Source: a virus. Taken from it: DNA of 34,026 nucleotides. The DNA is taken from positions 1 to 34,026 of IMG/VR virus record IMGVR_UViG_3300042465_000486. One strand, written 5' to 3'. Under the pieces are notes generated by a model. The model was not told the origin of the DNA and made no database searches. It saw nothing but the letters and a program-made list of their open reading frames with translations. This document shows, one piece after another, positions 22,408 through 28,685 of this stretch. Numbering within the stretch: the first letter of the stretch is position 1; every line of letters begins with the position of its first letter. The position numbers were made by a program, and so were the translations under genes.

Positions 22408-23475
22408 TTATTGTCCAAGTCCAACCGCTTTGGCAAGCGTTAATCCTGAACTTTCTTTTTTCGTAATATCCTCAAGGACGTGTTTCTTTTCCTTACCCAA
22501 GAGTTTCTCTGCCACCGCAGGGGAAATGATCTCGGTAAGCATGAGTTTGCTGTGTTCGATACCCGCAGCCTCAAGCGCAGCAACGGCTGCCGCCTCATCT
22601 ATCCACTTGCGCGTTGCGCGTTTGGGTGACAGTTGCCAGCCTGACAGGACACCGCCATCTTCCAAGACCTTGGTGGCGTGTTTGCGCAACGCCGCGATAA
22701 AGTCCTCGACCATCTCAGACCGAGCCAACAGGTCGCTGACCACTTCAGGCGCAAGGGTCTTGACATCCAACTTGACGGGTATCAGTTCCAACGCCTTAGT
22801 CTGCGCGGGACAGATCACCTTGGCAGGGCAGTAACGGCACGCGTTAGTAGATGGCTTTGGCTGGGCGTCCCTGTTAGCAGACTCAGCGATGGCAGGCAGC
22901 AGCACGTCAGCCTTCCAACTGTTTAACTCTTCCACCGTCATGGTGTGTGTACGTGTATCTCCTGAGTGGGGCTGGATGATGGACAGCCTGACAGTCTCGA
23001 CGGGTTTCTTGATCTTGGCCAGCGTACCCAGCGCGTAAATCTTCATCTGACTGCTGTCTGCGTCCACGTAAACGCGACCCGTCTTTAGGTCTGCGATCTC
23101 AAGGATGCCGTTACCGAACCCGATCACGTCAGCAGTCCCGCCCAACTTCACAGCGGGAGTATCAAAGACCGTCACGTACTGCTCAACCTTTACAGCCCCA
23201 AGTTCAGATTTGAGATTTGTAATGTGGTCAATGTGAGCCTGGGCAAACTCGATGTTCTCCTGAGTCATCGTGATGCCCTCGACTTGTTTGCCAAGGTAGG
23301 CATCAGCCTTCTCACCCGTGCCAAAGCACTTCTCGGCCAAAGCATGGATGGCAGTACCGATCTGCGCTGCCTCACCTGATGGTTCAAAGGGAACGCCTTC
23401 AGAGAGTCGTGCAGACGCTGGGCAGGCGATCCAACGTGAGGATGCACTTGCACGTAAAGTTATTTTGTTCGCCAT
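22408..23475 (-). CDS. PD-(D/E)XK nuclease with Fe-S Cys cluster (DUF2800/Cas4-like)
   Basis: 355 residues. It opens TLRASASSRWIACPASARLS, the typical SxxxxWxxCPxS start of this family (Cys18). GTAIHALAEKCF supplies the first helix (His44). The nuclease core is KLGGTADVIGFGNGILEIAD and then LKTGR, giving Asp116, Asp129 and Lys131 of the D...(D/E)xK motif. Three more cysteines (ACRYCPAKVICPA, about 213-222) complete a four-Cys Fe-S cluster as in Cas4/AddB. Such proteins are phage exonucleases for recombination or host DNA processing. It runs in the operon with RuvC and the SSB-like protein, and overlaps the small ORF by 16 bases. Confidence 0.8.
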   Translation of the reverse strand: MANKITLRASASSRWIACPASARLSEGVPFEPSGEAAQIGTAIHALAEKCFGTGEKADAYLGKQVEGITMTQENIEFAQAHIDHITNLKSELGAVKVEQYVTVFDTPAVKLGGTADVIGFGNGILEIADLKTGRVYVDADSSQMKIYALGTLAKIKKPVETVRLSIIQPHSGDTRTHTMTVEELNSWKADVLLPAIAESANRDAQPKPSTNACRYCPAKVICPAQTKALELIPVKLDVKTLAPEVVSDLLARSEMVEDFIAALRKHATKVLEDGGVLSGWQLSPKRATRKWIDEAAAVAALEAAGIEHSKLMLTEIISPAVAEKLLGKEKKHVLEDITKKESSGLTLAKAVGLGQ

Positions 23476-23681
23476 TGTTTTCTTTCGTTGTCCGTGTCAT
23501 GGATAAGGATTTGGTAAGCCAACTTGCGCACCTCGGTGCTGACAGCGTGTCCCAAGTCTTCGGGGTCAAGCATCCGTTTCAGCAGCACGGTCTTCTGACC
23601 CGACTGGTGACGTTCTGTCTCCAATTGAGTGCCTAAGTAGATGATGTGGTCACGCATTGTTTTGAGTTCTTCTGTTGTCAC
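23460..23681 (-). CDS. Small phage protein in recombination operon (73 aa)
   Basis: I start it at GTG 23681, which overlaps the resolvase stop in a GTGA junction and has GGGAG nine bases upstream; a TTG start at 23705 would be less likely. The protein reads VTTEELKTMRDHIIYLGTQL, then ETERHQSGQKTVLLKRMLDP and EDLGHAVSTEVRKLAYQILI, ending HDTDNERKQWRTK. It is helical and hydrophilic. It overlaps the nuclease gene by 16 bases. No domain is recognised. Confidence 0.6.
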   Translation of the reverse strand: MTTEELKTMRDHIIYLGTQLETERHQSGQKTVLLKRMLDPEDLGHAVSTEVRKLAYQILIHDTDNERKQWRTK

Positions 23682-24151
23682 TTGGTCAACTCCCTCAAGT
23701 ACCAAAAGCCGATCAGCACAGCGTCAGCCCTGCCATCGTCCTTGGCGCGAGCAAACTCTTTTTGGTGTGATGGGTACAGTTCCATTGCGCGGCTGCGGGA
23801 TGCGTCCTTGCCAATCCCGCGTGTGATGGCTCTAGTCCACACCGCCGGCTGCACAAAGGTCTGCGGAACCATCAGCGCGGCCAAGACTCCCTCAATCACT
23901 CCAGCACTACGGCCAAAGGAAAACATTGAACTCACGCCCTGGCATGGCATGGCTGAAACCTTCTCAATTACTGCGTGGTCTGCCTTTAGGTCAATGATGA
24001 GAGTCGCCAGCCCCTGCGCAGACACCTGACGTTTCTGAGTCTTACCGCGCATGATGCTGACCACCGGCATATCCGTCACGGACTCCAAGGCTCCGTCAAC
24101 GTGCAGCGCGACGGCTCCACTCAGACCAGGGTCAATAGAGATGATTCTCAC
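23678..24151 (-). CDS. RuvC-like Holliday-junction resolvase
   Basis: 157 residues. MRIISIDPGLSGAVALHV carries the RuvC signature with Asp7. HAVIEKVSAMPCQGVSSMFS gives Glu63 and the RuvC-like 'QGVSSMFSFGRSAG' helix. RAKDDGRADAVLIGFWYL supplies the last acidic residues (Asp138/Asp139, Asp143). The retroviral-integrase-type nuclease fold resolves branched DNA before packaging or during recombination. Length and order match RuvC. It sits in a compact operon with the HTH gene before it (4-base overlap) and the small ORF after it. Strong assignment. Confidence 0.9.
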   Translation of the reverse strand: MRIISIDPGLSGAVALHVDGALESVTDMPVVSIMRGKTQKRQVSAQGLATLIIDLKADHAVIEKVSAMPCQGVSSMFSFGRSAGVIEGVLAALMVPQTFVQPAVWTRAITRGIGKDASRSRAMELYPSHQKEFARAKDDGRADAVLIGFWYLRELTK

Positions 24152-24387
24152 TTGACGGCCTCTTCCATGTCCTTGGCCAACTGCGTCATGCGTGCAGAGA
24201 TCAGCGCGTCAACGGCCTCGTTCAACTTAATGATTGATGAGTACAAAGGCACTGTCTTGCCGGTTGCCCAGCGTGAGAGTTGGGCTGGGTCAATGTTGGC
24301 AACCCTGCCCACGTCGGAGAGCCGAAACCCTGCCGACTTTGCGCGATCTCGGATCGCCTTGATTGCTTGCTGTGTAGAAGTTTCCAT
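24148..24387 (-). CDS. Small HTH regulator (Cro/CI-like)
   Basis: 79 residues. METSTQQAIKAIRDRAKSAG leads into a helix-turn-helix at about residues 21-42 (FRLSDVGRVANIDPAQLSRW, then ATGKTVPLYSSIIKLNEAVD). This is the XRE/Cro type, with 'LSRWxxGKTxP' after the recognition helix. No dimerisation domain beyond the helix at 50-75 is obvious. It is first in the leftward operon and faces the plus-strand early operon, the classical position for a switch repressor. There is no clear Shine-Dalgarno sequence before the ATG. A weak TTGCGC-17-TTAACA promoter candidate lies just upstream on the minus strand (24424-24396), so a near-leaderless transcript is possible. Confidence 0.72.
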   Translation of the reverse strand: METSTQQAIKAIRDRAKSAGFRLSDVGRVANIDPAQLSRWATGKTVPLYSSIIKLNEAVDALISARMTQLAKDMEEAVK

Positions 24388-24432
24388 GATTGCGATGTTA
24401 AACTAAAGTTGATGAACAGCGCAAGTGTACAT

Positions 24433-24460
24433 AAAAAAGGGGAGAGCGTGAACTCTCCCC
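24433..24460 (-). terminator. Rho-independent terminator, minus orientation
   Basis: An 8-pair stem GGGGAGAG/CTCTCCCC (24439-24446 with 24453-24460) has a 6-base loop. It is followed, for minus-strand RNA, by six U (24438-24433). It lies upstream of the HTH gene, so it would stop leftward antisense transcripts of the early operon or act as a leader attenuator. Confidence 0.8.
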
Positions 24461-24470
24461 GAAGGCAACT

Positions 24471-24491
24471 GCGGGGGAAACAATACCCCGC
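24471..24491. other. GC hairpin without strong U-tract
   Basis: GCGGGG (24471-24476) pairs with CCCCGC (24486-24491) around a 9-base loop. On the plus strand a loose T stretch (GTTATTTTAC) follows seven bases on, so plus-strand termination would be weak. Function uncertain. Confidence 0.5.
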
Positions 24492-24510
24492 GCTGTTATT
24501 TTACAACGTA

Positions 24511-24522
24511 TTAGTTGACTAA
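24511..24522. promoter_or_regulatory. Candidate operator palindrome TTAGT-TG-ACTAA
   Basis: TTAGTTGACTAA is a 5-base inverted repeat with a 2-base centre. TTGACTA recurs exactly 20 bases downstream (24515-24521 and 24535-24541), so the second copy covers the -35 element. This is the position expected for binding by the neighbouring HTH protein; binding itself is inference. Confidence 0.5.
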
Positions 24523-24534
24523 AATGCTTAGGTA

Positions 24535-24564
24535 TTGACTACTTGTGCAAATCTGTGTTATTCT
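24535..24564 (+). promoter_or_regulatory. Plus-strand early promoter, sigma70-like
   Basis: TTGACT at 24535-24540 is a near-consensus -35. TATTCT at 24559-24564 (18-base spacer), or TTATTC with a 17-base spacer, is a plausible -10. The first early ATG is at 24610 with AAGGA eight bases upstream. Strength is unknown. Confidence 0.6.
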
Positions 24565-24609
24565 CCTAATCAATGACAAACCGTCAGATGGCAACTAAAG
24601 GAAACAAAG

Positions 24610-24768
24610 ATGACTGAACAAGAAGAGAAAAAACTCACAGAGCAAGTCGAAGACCTTGCCCAACTCATGCGCGAACTGGCTATCGAACGCCGCCAGGTAA
24701 TGGAGCAAAATAGTTTTCTCCGAGCCATTGGCTCACTTAACGATGGAGTACGACATGAATTCATTTAA
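24610..24768 (+). CDS. Small coiled-coil early protein (52 aa)
   Basis: The first early gene: MTEQEEKKLTEQVEDLAQLM, then RELAIERRQVMEQNSFLRAI and GSLNDGVRHEFI. It is highly charged and helical, with a heptad-like pattern over residues 5-38, so a small coiled-coil dimer is expected. It has a good ribosome site (AAGGA, 24597-24601). It overlaps the next gene by 14 bases. Too short for confident function; an early host-directed protein is possible. Confidence 0.6.
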   Translation: MTEQEEKKLTEQVEDLAQLMRELAIERRQVMEQNSFLRAIGSLNDGVRHEFI

Positions 24769-24838
24769 GGACTACGCCTTAGCTGTTGCCATCGGCATCG
24801 CATTGGCAGCGTCACTTGTTCAGTGGTGGTCAACATGA
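24755..24838 (+). CDS. Tiny membrane protein (27 aa)
   Basis: A 27-codon gene: MNSFKDYALAVAIGIALAAS, then LVQWWST. Residues 8-23 form one hydrophobic helix flanked by a charged start and a Trp pair. It starts inside the previous gene's end and its stop overlaps the next ATG (ATGA). The overlap pattern is the main support. A single-span early membrane peptide; function unknown. Confidence 0.5.
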   Translation: MNSFKDYALAVAIGIALAASLVQWWST

Positions 24839-25101
24839 GCGAGCCAATGCAAAAGGAGATTGATGCCATCGTTGCGATGATGGCTCCACCGCCAAGCAGC
24901 ACGGGACTGCTCACCGCCCGTGACGTGCAGGACATCGTCAGACGCGCAGCCTCGAAGGGTGCTTTGGTCGGGTGGCTGGCCGCTGAGAGGGATGTCAAGG
25001 AACGCGCCGGCCGCGCCCTTGCCCAACTTGAGTACGAGAACCAAAATAACAAGGACAGAATCAAAGAACTTGAACTTGAGATCATTGGGTTGCAGCAGTG
25101 A
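24835..25101 (+). CDS. Early protein with C-terminal coiled coil (88 aa)
   Basis: The ATG at 24835 overlaps the previous TGA; a start 12 bases earlier would run through the small membrane gene. The protein opens MSEPMQKEIDAIVAMMAPPP, then GLLTARDVQDIVRRAASKGA and WLAAERDVKERAGRALAQLE, ending YENQNNKDRIKELELEIIGL. The last ~40 residues show heptads. No enzyme motif. Its stop overlaps the following GTG. Function unknown. Confidence 0.6.
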   Translation: MSEPMQKEIDAIVAMMAPPPSSTGLLTARDVQDIVRRAASKGALVGWLAAERDVKERAGRALAQLEYENQNNKDRIKELELEIIGLQQ

Positions 25102-25568
25102 GAAAGCGCAGCAAGTACAGGCCAAAGCCGCAACTGCCTGACCCATTGGCGTGGGTCCTGAACGGACTCAAGCCGGTGGCAGAGGCTGGGATTGTGGATG
25201 TGCAGATCAAGAACCACAGCGCAATTGATGCCCTGAGACGCGGAGTTGCCACCCGCCTTGACATCGACTACATCATTGAGGCATTCAACGTGATGGAGGC
25301 ACTGTCTCGGCTTGGGGTTGCGTCCGAGTACAAGGACGAGATCAAGGCAGCCCAAGACGCACTCTACGCCGCAGCAAAGCGTGGTGTGGATGCTGGGTAT
25401 CGGTTTGTGCTGAAGGCTGCGGAACTGAACGCCATCAATCTCGGAATGGAGATACACGATGCCCAGGTCGAGGTGACATCCATTGCCACGATGGAGAAGG
25501 CTATGGACATCGTCCTTGGAGAACTCAAACAGAAACGTATGAGAGTAATTTTGGAGAAAACAACATGA
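25098..25568 (+). CDS. Conserved phage early protein (156 aa)
   Basis: 156 residues starting at GTG 25098 within a GTGA overlap. MRKRSKYRPKPQLPDPLAWV, then NGLKPVAEAGIVDVQIKNHS and AIDALRRGVATRLDIDYIIE form a recognisable conserved opening: 'RKRSKYRPK', 'IKNHxAxxxLRxGxATxxDID'. The remainder is helical (AFNVMEALSRLGVASEYKDE, GYRFVLKAAELNAINLGMEI). I associate this family with early regions of many proteobacterial phages; its function is unknown. Largest of the early proteins except the 174-residue one. Confidence 0.68.
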   Translation: MRKRSKYRPKPQLPDPLAWVLNGLKPVAEAGIVDVQIKNHSAIDALRRGVATRLDIDYIIEAFNVMEALSRLGVASEYKDEIKAAQDALYAAAKRGVDAGYRFVLKAAELNAINLGMEIHDAQVEVTSIATMEKAMDIVLGELKQKRMRVILEKTT

Positions 25569-25774
25569 GCAAGATAAAAATTCAATTGGTTGAAGACGAA
25601 GAAGAAACCCCGACAGTGTTCGAGCGGTTTTGGGACAACCTAATGGTGTTTGTTAAATGCGTGGGCGTGTTTGCCGCCATCTGCTTTGCGATTGGCTACT
25701 TCAGCAACACCGAGGCACAGACCAAACAATGCGAACCCACCAAGACTGTTTTAACAAGGAGCATATTTAAATGA
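25565..25774 (+). CDS. Single-pass membrane early protein (69 aa)
   Basis: 69 residues. An acidic start (MSKIKIQLVEDEEETPTVFE) is followed by FERFWDNLMVFVKCVGVFAA and ICFAIGYF, a clear membrane helix at about residues 27-46. A hydrophilic tail with a Cys follows (TEAQTKQCEPTKTVL). It has ATGA-type overlaps on both sides. Possibly an inner-membrane protein affecting the host; function unknown. Confidence 0.6.
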   Translation: MSKIKIQLVEDEEETPTVFERFWDNLMVFVKCVGVFAAICFAIGYFSNTEAQTKQCEPTKTVLTRSIFK

Positions 25775-26061
25775 ACCAAGAAGACATTATCCGTATGGCG
25801 CGGGAGGTTGGTTTATGGCCTGCCGTAACTGACAACTTTTCAAAAGAACTAGAAGCCTTTGCCAAACTAGTAGCAGCAGCCGAGCGCAAAGATATACGAA
25901 AGGGTTTTGCTGGTGTAACGCTGTGGCTTGGGGATGGGGAAGTAACGCAGCTTGTTACTGAAACGCAAATCAAGTATGAACGGAATCAAGGCGATGCACT
26001 GACGGAAGCTGCGCAAAAGTGCCTTGATATATACGCTGGAGCAAGAGGAGACACAAAATGA
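25771..26061 (+). CDS. Small conserved phage early protein (96 aa)
   Basis: 96 residues: MNQEDIIRMAREVGLWPAVT, then DNFSKELEAFAKLVAAAERK and DIRKGFAGVTLWLGDGEVTQ, ending CLDIYAGARGDTK. The 'EDIIRMAREVGLW...LEAFAKLVAAAERK' start is a common one in small phage proteins, usually of unknown role. It overlaps the previous stop by 4 bases and the next start likewise. No catalytic motif. Confidence 0.65.
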   Translation: MNQEDIIRMAREVGLWPAVTDNFSKELEAFAKLVAAAERKDIRKGFAGVTLWLGDGEVTQLVTETQIKYERNQGDALTEAAQKCLDIYAGARGDTK

Positions 26062-26270
26062 ACCACTTAAAGAACGTATGGGCATGGCTAATCAATCACT
26101 GGGTCATGCCAACGCCAGCCGAACTTATCGCCGAGGAACTTATACAAGCGCAGCGCACCAAGCTACGCCATCAATCAAGCATGGAGTACCACACCGCGAT
26201 CGTGGCCTACAACGTGGCACGGATTAAACGCTTGGAAGGATTGACCGCAAAGCAGGAGGTGATGGAATGA
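26058..26270 (+). CDS. Small early protein (70 aa)
   Basis: 70 residues: MNHLKNVWAWLINHWVMPTP, then AELIAEELIQAQRTKLRHQS and SMEYHTAIVAYNVARIKRLE, ending GLTAKQEVME. The Trp-rich first 17 residues may sit at a membrane surface; the rest is helical. It overlaps neighbours by 4 bases at both ends. It resembles short phage proteins with the 'AELIAEELxxAQxxxL' stretch. Function unknown. Confidence 0.6.
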   Translation: MNHLKNVWAWLINHWVMPTPAELIAEELIQAQRTKLRHQSSMEYHTAIVAYNVARIKRLEGLTAKQEVME

Positions 26271-26791
26271 AAGAAGCATTGAAACTTGCGCTTTATGCGT
26301 TGAAATTAGGTGATACGGTTTTTTATCCGCAAACAAGCATTGCAATTGCAGCCATTGAAGCAGCCTTGGCACAGCCAGCACAAGAGCCTGTGGCGTGGCT
26401 TGATGAAGAAAAGAAAATTATCTATTGGCACAACACACATGAGACTGATGATTACCACGGGTTTAAGCGTACAACACCTCTCTACACCACCCCACAGCCA
26501 GCACCCTTGCCGTACATGCACAGCCAGTGGCAAGAGACGATTGCGGGAATACCTGTAACTTTCGAGTCCGAAGCGGATGCAAAGCGTTTTCTGGCAGCAC
26601 AGCCAGCACACGTCATAAGTGAAAAAGAGCAGTTGAAGCAGTGGATTGCAACAACGAATTACTACAGAGCAAAGCGAGAATATGAGCCGGACGCAGCACA
26701 GCCAGCACAAGAGCCTTGGTACATGAAAATGAACGGCTGCAAAACCAAGTGTGAAGATTGCCCCGATGAGCCAGCACAGGAAAAAACATGA
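26267..26791 (+). CDS. Early protein with AQPAQEP repeats (174 aa)
   Basis: 174 residues. MKEALKLALYALKLGDTVFY is the common 'ALKLALxAL' opening of a family of phage/prophage proteins that carry AQPAQEPVAW segments. AQPAQEP occurs at about residues 35-41 and 143-149, with partial copies (AAQPAHV, EPAQEK). Underlying DNA repeats are near-identical (see findings). The middle holds CxxC-like cysteines near the end (NGCKTKCEDCPDEPAQEKT). The repeats are probably linker modules; function not known. The stop overlaps the next ATG. Confidence 0.6.
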   Translation: MKEALKLALYALKLGDTVFYPQTSIAIAAIEAALAQPAQEPVAWLDEEKKIIYWHNTHETDDYHGFKRTTPLYTTPQPAPLPYMHSQWQETIAGIPVTFESEADAKRFLAAQPAHVISEKEQLKQWIATTNYYRAKREYEPDAAQPAQEPWYMKMNGCKTKCEDCPDEPAQEKT

Positions 26792-26901
26792 GCCAGTACA
26801 AGATATGCGCCAAGTGCCTGGAGTTAAAGCCGCACGATGGTGGGGTGGATATGTCACCCGTCAGGTGGATATGCCAGCACTGCTGGCTGCTTAGAAAATG
26901 A
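26788..26901 (+). CDS. Tiny zinc-ribbon-like protein (37 aa)
   Basis: A 37-residue gene: MSQYKICAKCLELKPHDGGV, then DMSPVRWICQHCWLLRK. Two CxxC pairs (Cys7/Cys10 and Cys29/Cys32) predict a zinc ribbon or knuckle. ATGA overlaps with both neighbours support translation. A DNA- or protein-binding accessory is likely; the partner is unknown. It precedes a winged-helix-like gene, so the two may act together. Confidence 0.65.
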   Translation: MSQYKICAKCLELKPHDGGVDMSPVRWICQHCWLLRK

Positions 26902-27260
26902 AGAGGCGAGACAGGGTGATAGAACTCATCACAGCCAAGGCCATGACATCTGTGGAACTGTCAAAGGTGATCCACTGCGGACTGCGCGGGACTCAGATCA
27001 TCATCACGAAGTTGCGCAAGGCAGGGCTGATACACATACAGGGCTACAGAAGGCAGAAGGCTGGCATTGCTGCGATGTGGCGTTACGGGATAGGGGTAGA
27101 TGCTACCAAGCCGCCTCCAGTCCCCTGCGCAGAGCGTTCACGCAAGTGCCGTGATGGTCAGGGTGTCGAGGAACACGCCTTTGCTTTGGCAAGGCAACGT
27201 GCAAAGAAGTGGAAGATTAAACGCGACCCGTTGGTGGCCGCGTTCTTTGGGAGTAATTGA
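26898..27260 (+). CDS. Winged-helix-like DNA-binding protein (120 aa)
   Basis: 120 residues. MKRRDRVIELITAKAMTSVE, then LSKVIHCGLRGTQIIITKLR and KAGLIHIQGYRRQKAGIAAM form a winged-helix pattern: helix, LSKVI-turn-recognition helix, then the 'KAGLIHIxGY' wing. A basic tail follows (RQRAKKWKIKRDP). It resembles small transcription regulators in phages, and being in the early operon a regulator of later genes is plausible. The start overlaps the tiny zinc-ribbon gene by 4 bases. Confidence 0.68.
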   Translation: MKRRDRVIELITAKAMTSVELSKVIHCGLRGTQIIITKLRKAGLIHIQGYRRQKAGIAAMWRYGIGVDATKPPPVPCAERSRKCRDGQGVEEHAFALARQRAKKWKIKRDPLVAAFFGSN

Positions 27261-27448
27261 TGAAGAAATTAGAAGACATGACGCAAGAAGAAAAAATAGA
27301 AGCCTTCAATACGCTTCAGATTTTTATTGAGTCAGCAGTTGAGTCCGAACAAGACGAACCAAAACTATTTAAACTTGAGACAGAACTAAGGATTAATTTG
27401 GTTCTTGTCACTCTAAAAGAGATTTTTGGTTTGCGAGATACTGCATAA
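27260..27448 (+). CDS. Last early gene, small acidic protein (62 aa)
   Basis: I take the ATG at 27260, which shares a base with the previous stop (TGATG); a TTG one codon upstream is unlikely. MKKLEDMTQEEKIEAFNTLQ, then IFIESAVESEQDEPKLFKLE and TELRINLVLVTLKEIFGLRD. Acidic and helical. Its 3' end overlaps the oppositely directed 421-residue gene by 41 bases. Function unknown. Confidence 0.6.
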   Translation: MKKLEDMTQEEKIEAFNTLQIFIESAVESEQDEPKLFKLETELRINLVLVTLKEIFGLRDTA

Positions 27449-28673
27449 CTCCATCAAGCCATTCTTGATTTGTTGGCTGGATTGGTTTTGACAATTGGAA
27501 TGAGCGTACATCTCCACTTATTGGCGTATTAGCCATCCTGCGTTTTTTATACCAATCAGGGAACAAAGTCTCCTTTGGAAGTGACTGCTCAAGGCCACCA
27601 AAATACTCTCCTGCCAATTGCGTGTCGTATGTTTTATGTGGTGATACTGGATTTGTAATCAAGTCAGCACCAGGTTTCATCTTGCCAATTGCAAGGCCAC
27701 CAGAATACATTGGCTCATTGAGTAGCAATGGGTCTGTGATGGCGTAGCGAGTGTAGGCAATGTTTGGGAAACCTGCATTTTGGAATTCATCCAACTGCAT
27801 ACGGTCTACAAATGCATGACGCAATGCTCCGTTTGACTCAAGTTGTGCGCGAGATTCAGGATGCATCACGCCTTTCCACTCAGGCCGCAATGCCTTAACC
27901 TGTTTATCAAAAGATGCAATATCTTTCTTAAAGATTTTTCCTGCTTTCATTTGCTCAAGCAATGCATCAGACATCATGGTATTGAAATTCATCGACTCCG
28001 GACCCATTGCTGAGTACACGCCAAAAACATCACCCTTTCCAATCCTTGCGGCCTCATCAACTGCGTTTTGCAATGCTGTAGAAGCACCTTTTTCTGATGC
28101 CCAAATTGACCCAGTTGGTGACTGCATTCGCATGAAGTCATATCCACCCTCAAGTGGAACTGGTGTTTGGAATTTAACGTTACCAATGCCAAGTAGATTT
28201 TGACCTGCCGCAGATCGATCACCAACAAATGGAACGATTGCGCCACCCTGCATATTTTCTGGTGACGCAATAATCTTTTGAGGTAGATTTGCAATGGGTT
28301 GCAAGTCCATCTTCATCTGTGATACTGGTATCGGCAACTTCTTGCCAGCACCAATGTCGTGCCAATATCCTAATGCTTCTGCTTGGGCAGCACTCATTCG
28401 AGGTGCTTTTATAACTCCAGCAGGTGCAAATGACATTGCACCAGACATTGTCATATCTGTTAAATCAGATAATGCACTTTGATCGGTGACCTTCATTGGG
28501 TTTTTAGGATCACCAAATGCTTTAGCGTAAAGTTCTTGGTACTTCTTATCGGTATCAGATATTGCACTTAACCCAGAAGATAGCAGTCCACCAATACCTT
28601 GCATTTGCTGCGTTCGCAATGGACTTTTCATCCATCCAAGTGCATCTCCAAGCAAACCAGTAAATTCAGCCAT
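27408..28673 (-). CDS. Internal virion/ejection-type protein, polyvalent-like domain (421 aa)
   Basis: 421 residues. The N-terminus is soluble (MAEFTGLLGDALGWMKSPLR) and a Gly/Ser-rich segment follows (GIGGLLSSGLSAIS). Then comes a conserved block: ALGYWHDIGAGKKLPIPVSQ, GGAIVPFVGDRSAAGQNLLG, TPVPLEGGYDFMRMQSPTGS, GDVFGVYSAMGPESMNFNTM and IAYTRYAITDPLLLNEP. This resembles domains I have seen in phage ejected proteins and 'large polyvalent' proteins. HPESRAQLESNGALRHAFVD and LAGEYFGGLEQ complete it. The order after the other internal proteins fits a protein delivered with DNA. No enzyme motif is certain. Confidence 0.5.
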   Translation of the reverse strand: MAEFTGLLGDALGWMKSPLRTQQMQGIGGLLSSGLSAISDTDKKYQELYAKAFGDPKNPMKVTDQSALSDLTDMTMSGAMSFAPAGVIKAPRMSAAQAEALGYWHDIGAGKKLPIPVSQMKMDLQPIANLPQKIIASPENMQGGAIVPFVGDRSAAGQNLLGIGNVKFQTPVPLEGGYDFMRMQSPTGSIWASEKGASTALQNAVDEAARIGKGDVFGVYSAMGPESMNFNTMMSDALLEQMKAGKIFKKDIASFDKQVKALRPEWKGVMHPESRAQLESNGALRHAFVDRMQLDEFQNAGFPNIAYTRYAITDPLLLNEPMYSGGLAIGKMKPGADLITNPVSPHKTYDTQLAGEYFGGLEQSLPKETLFPDWYKKRRMANTPISGDVRSFQLSKPIQPTNQEWLDGVMQYLANQKSLLE

Positions 28674-28685
28674 GTCTGTACCCTT

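Larger units (their letters stand above)
24388..24609. promoter_or_regulatory. Divergent control region
   Basis: 222 bases between the HTH gene and the plus-strand early operon. It holds a minus-strand terminator (24433-24460), a second GC hairpin (24471-24491), a TTAGT/ACTAA palindrome, repeated TTGACTA sequences and a plus-strand promoter. It has the layout of a lytic-switch region. I see no coding ORF in it. Confidence 0.7.

Noticed and set aside
24765-25457. 230-codon minus-strand frame across the first early genes
   Set aside because: It is the antisense of a tightly overlapped plus-strand operon with a promoter and ribosome site; its product is Ser/Leu/Cys-rich without motifs.
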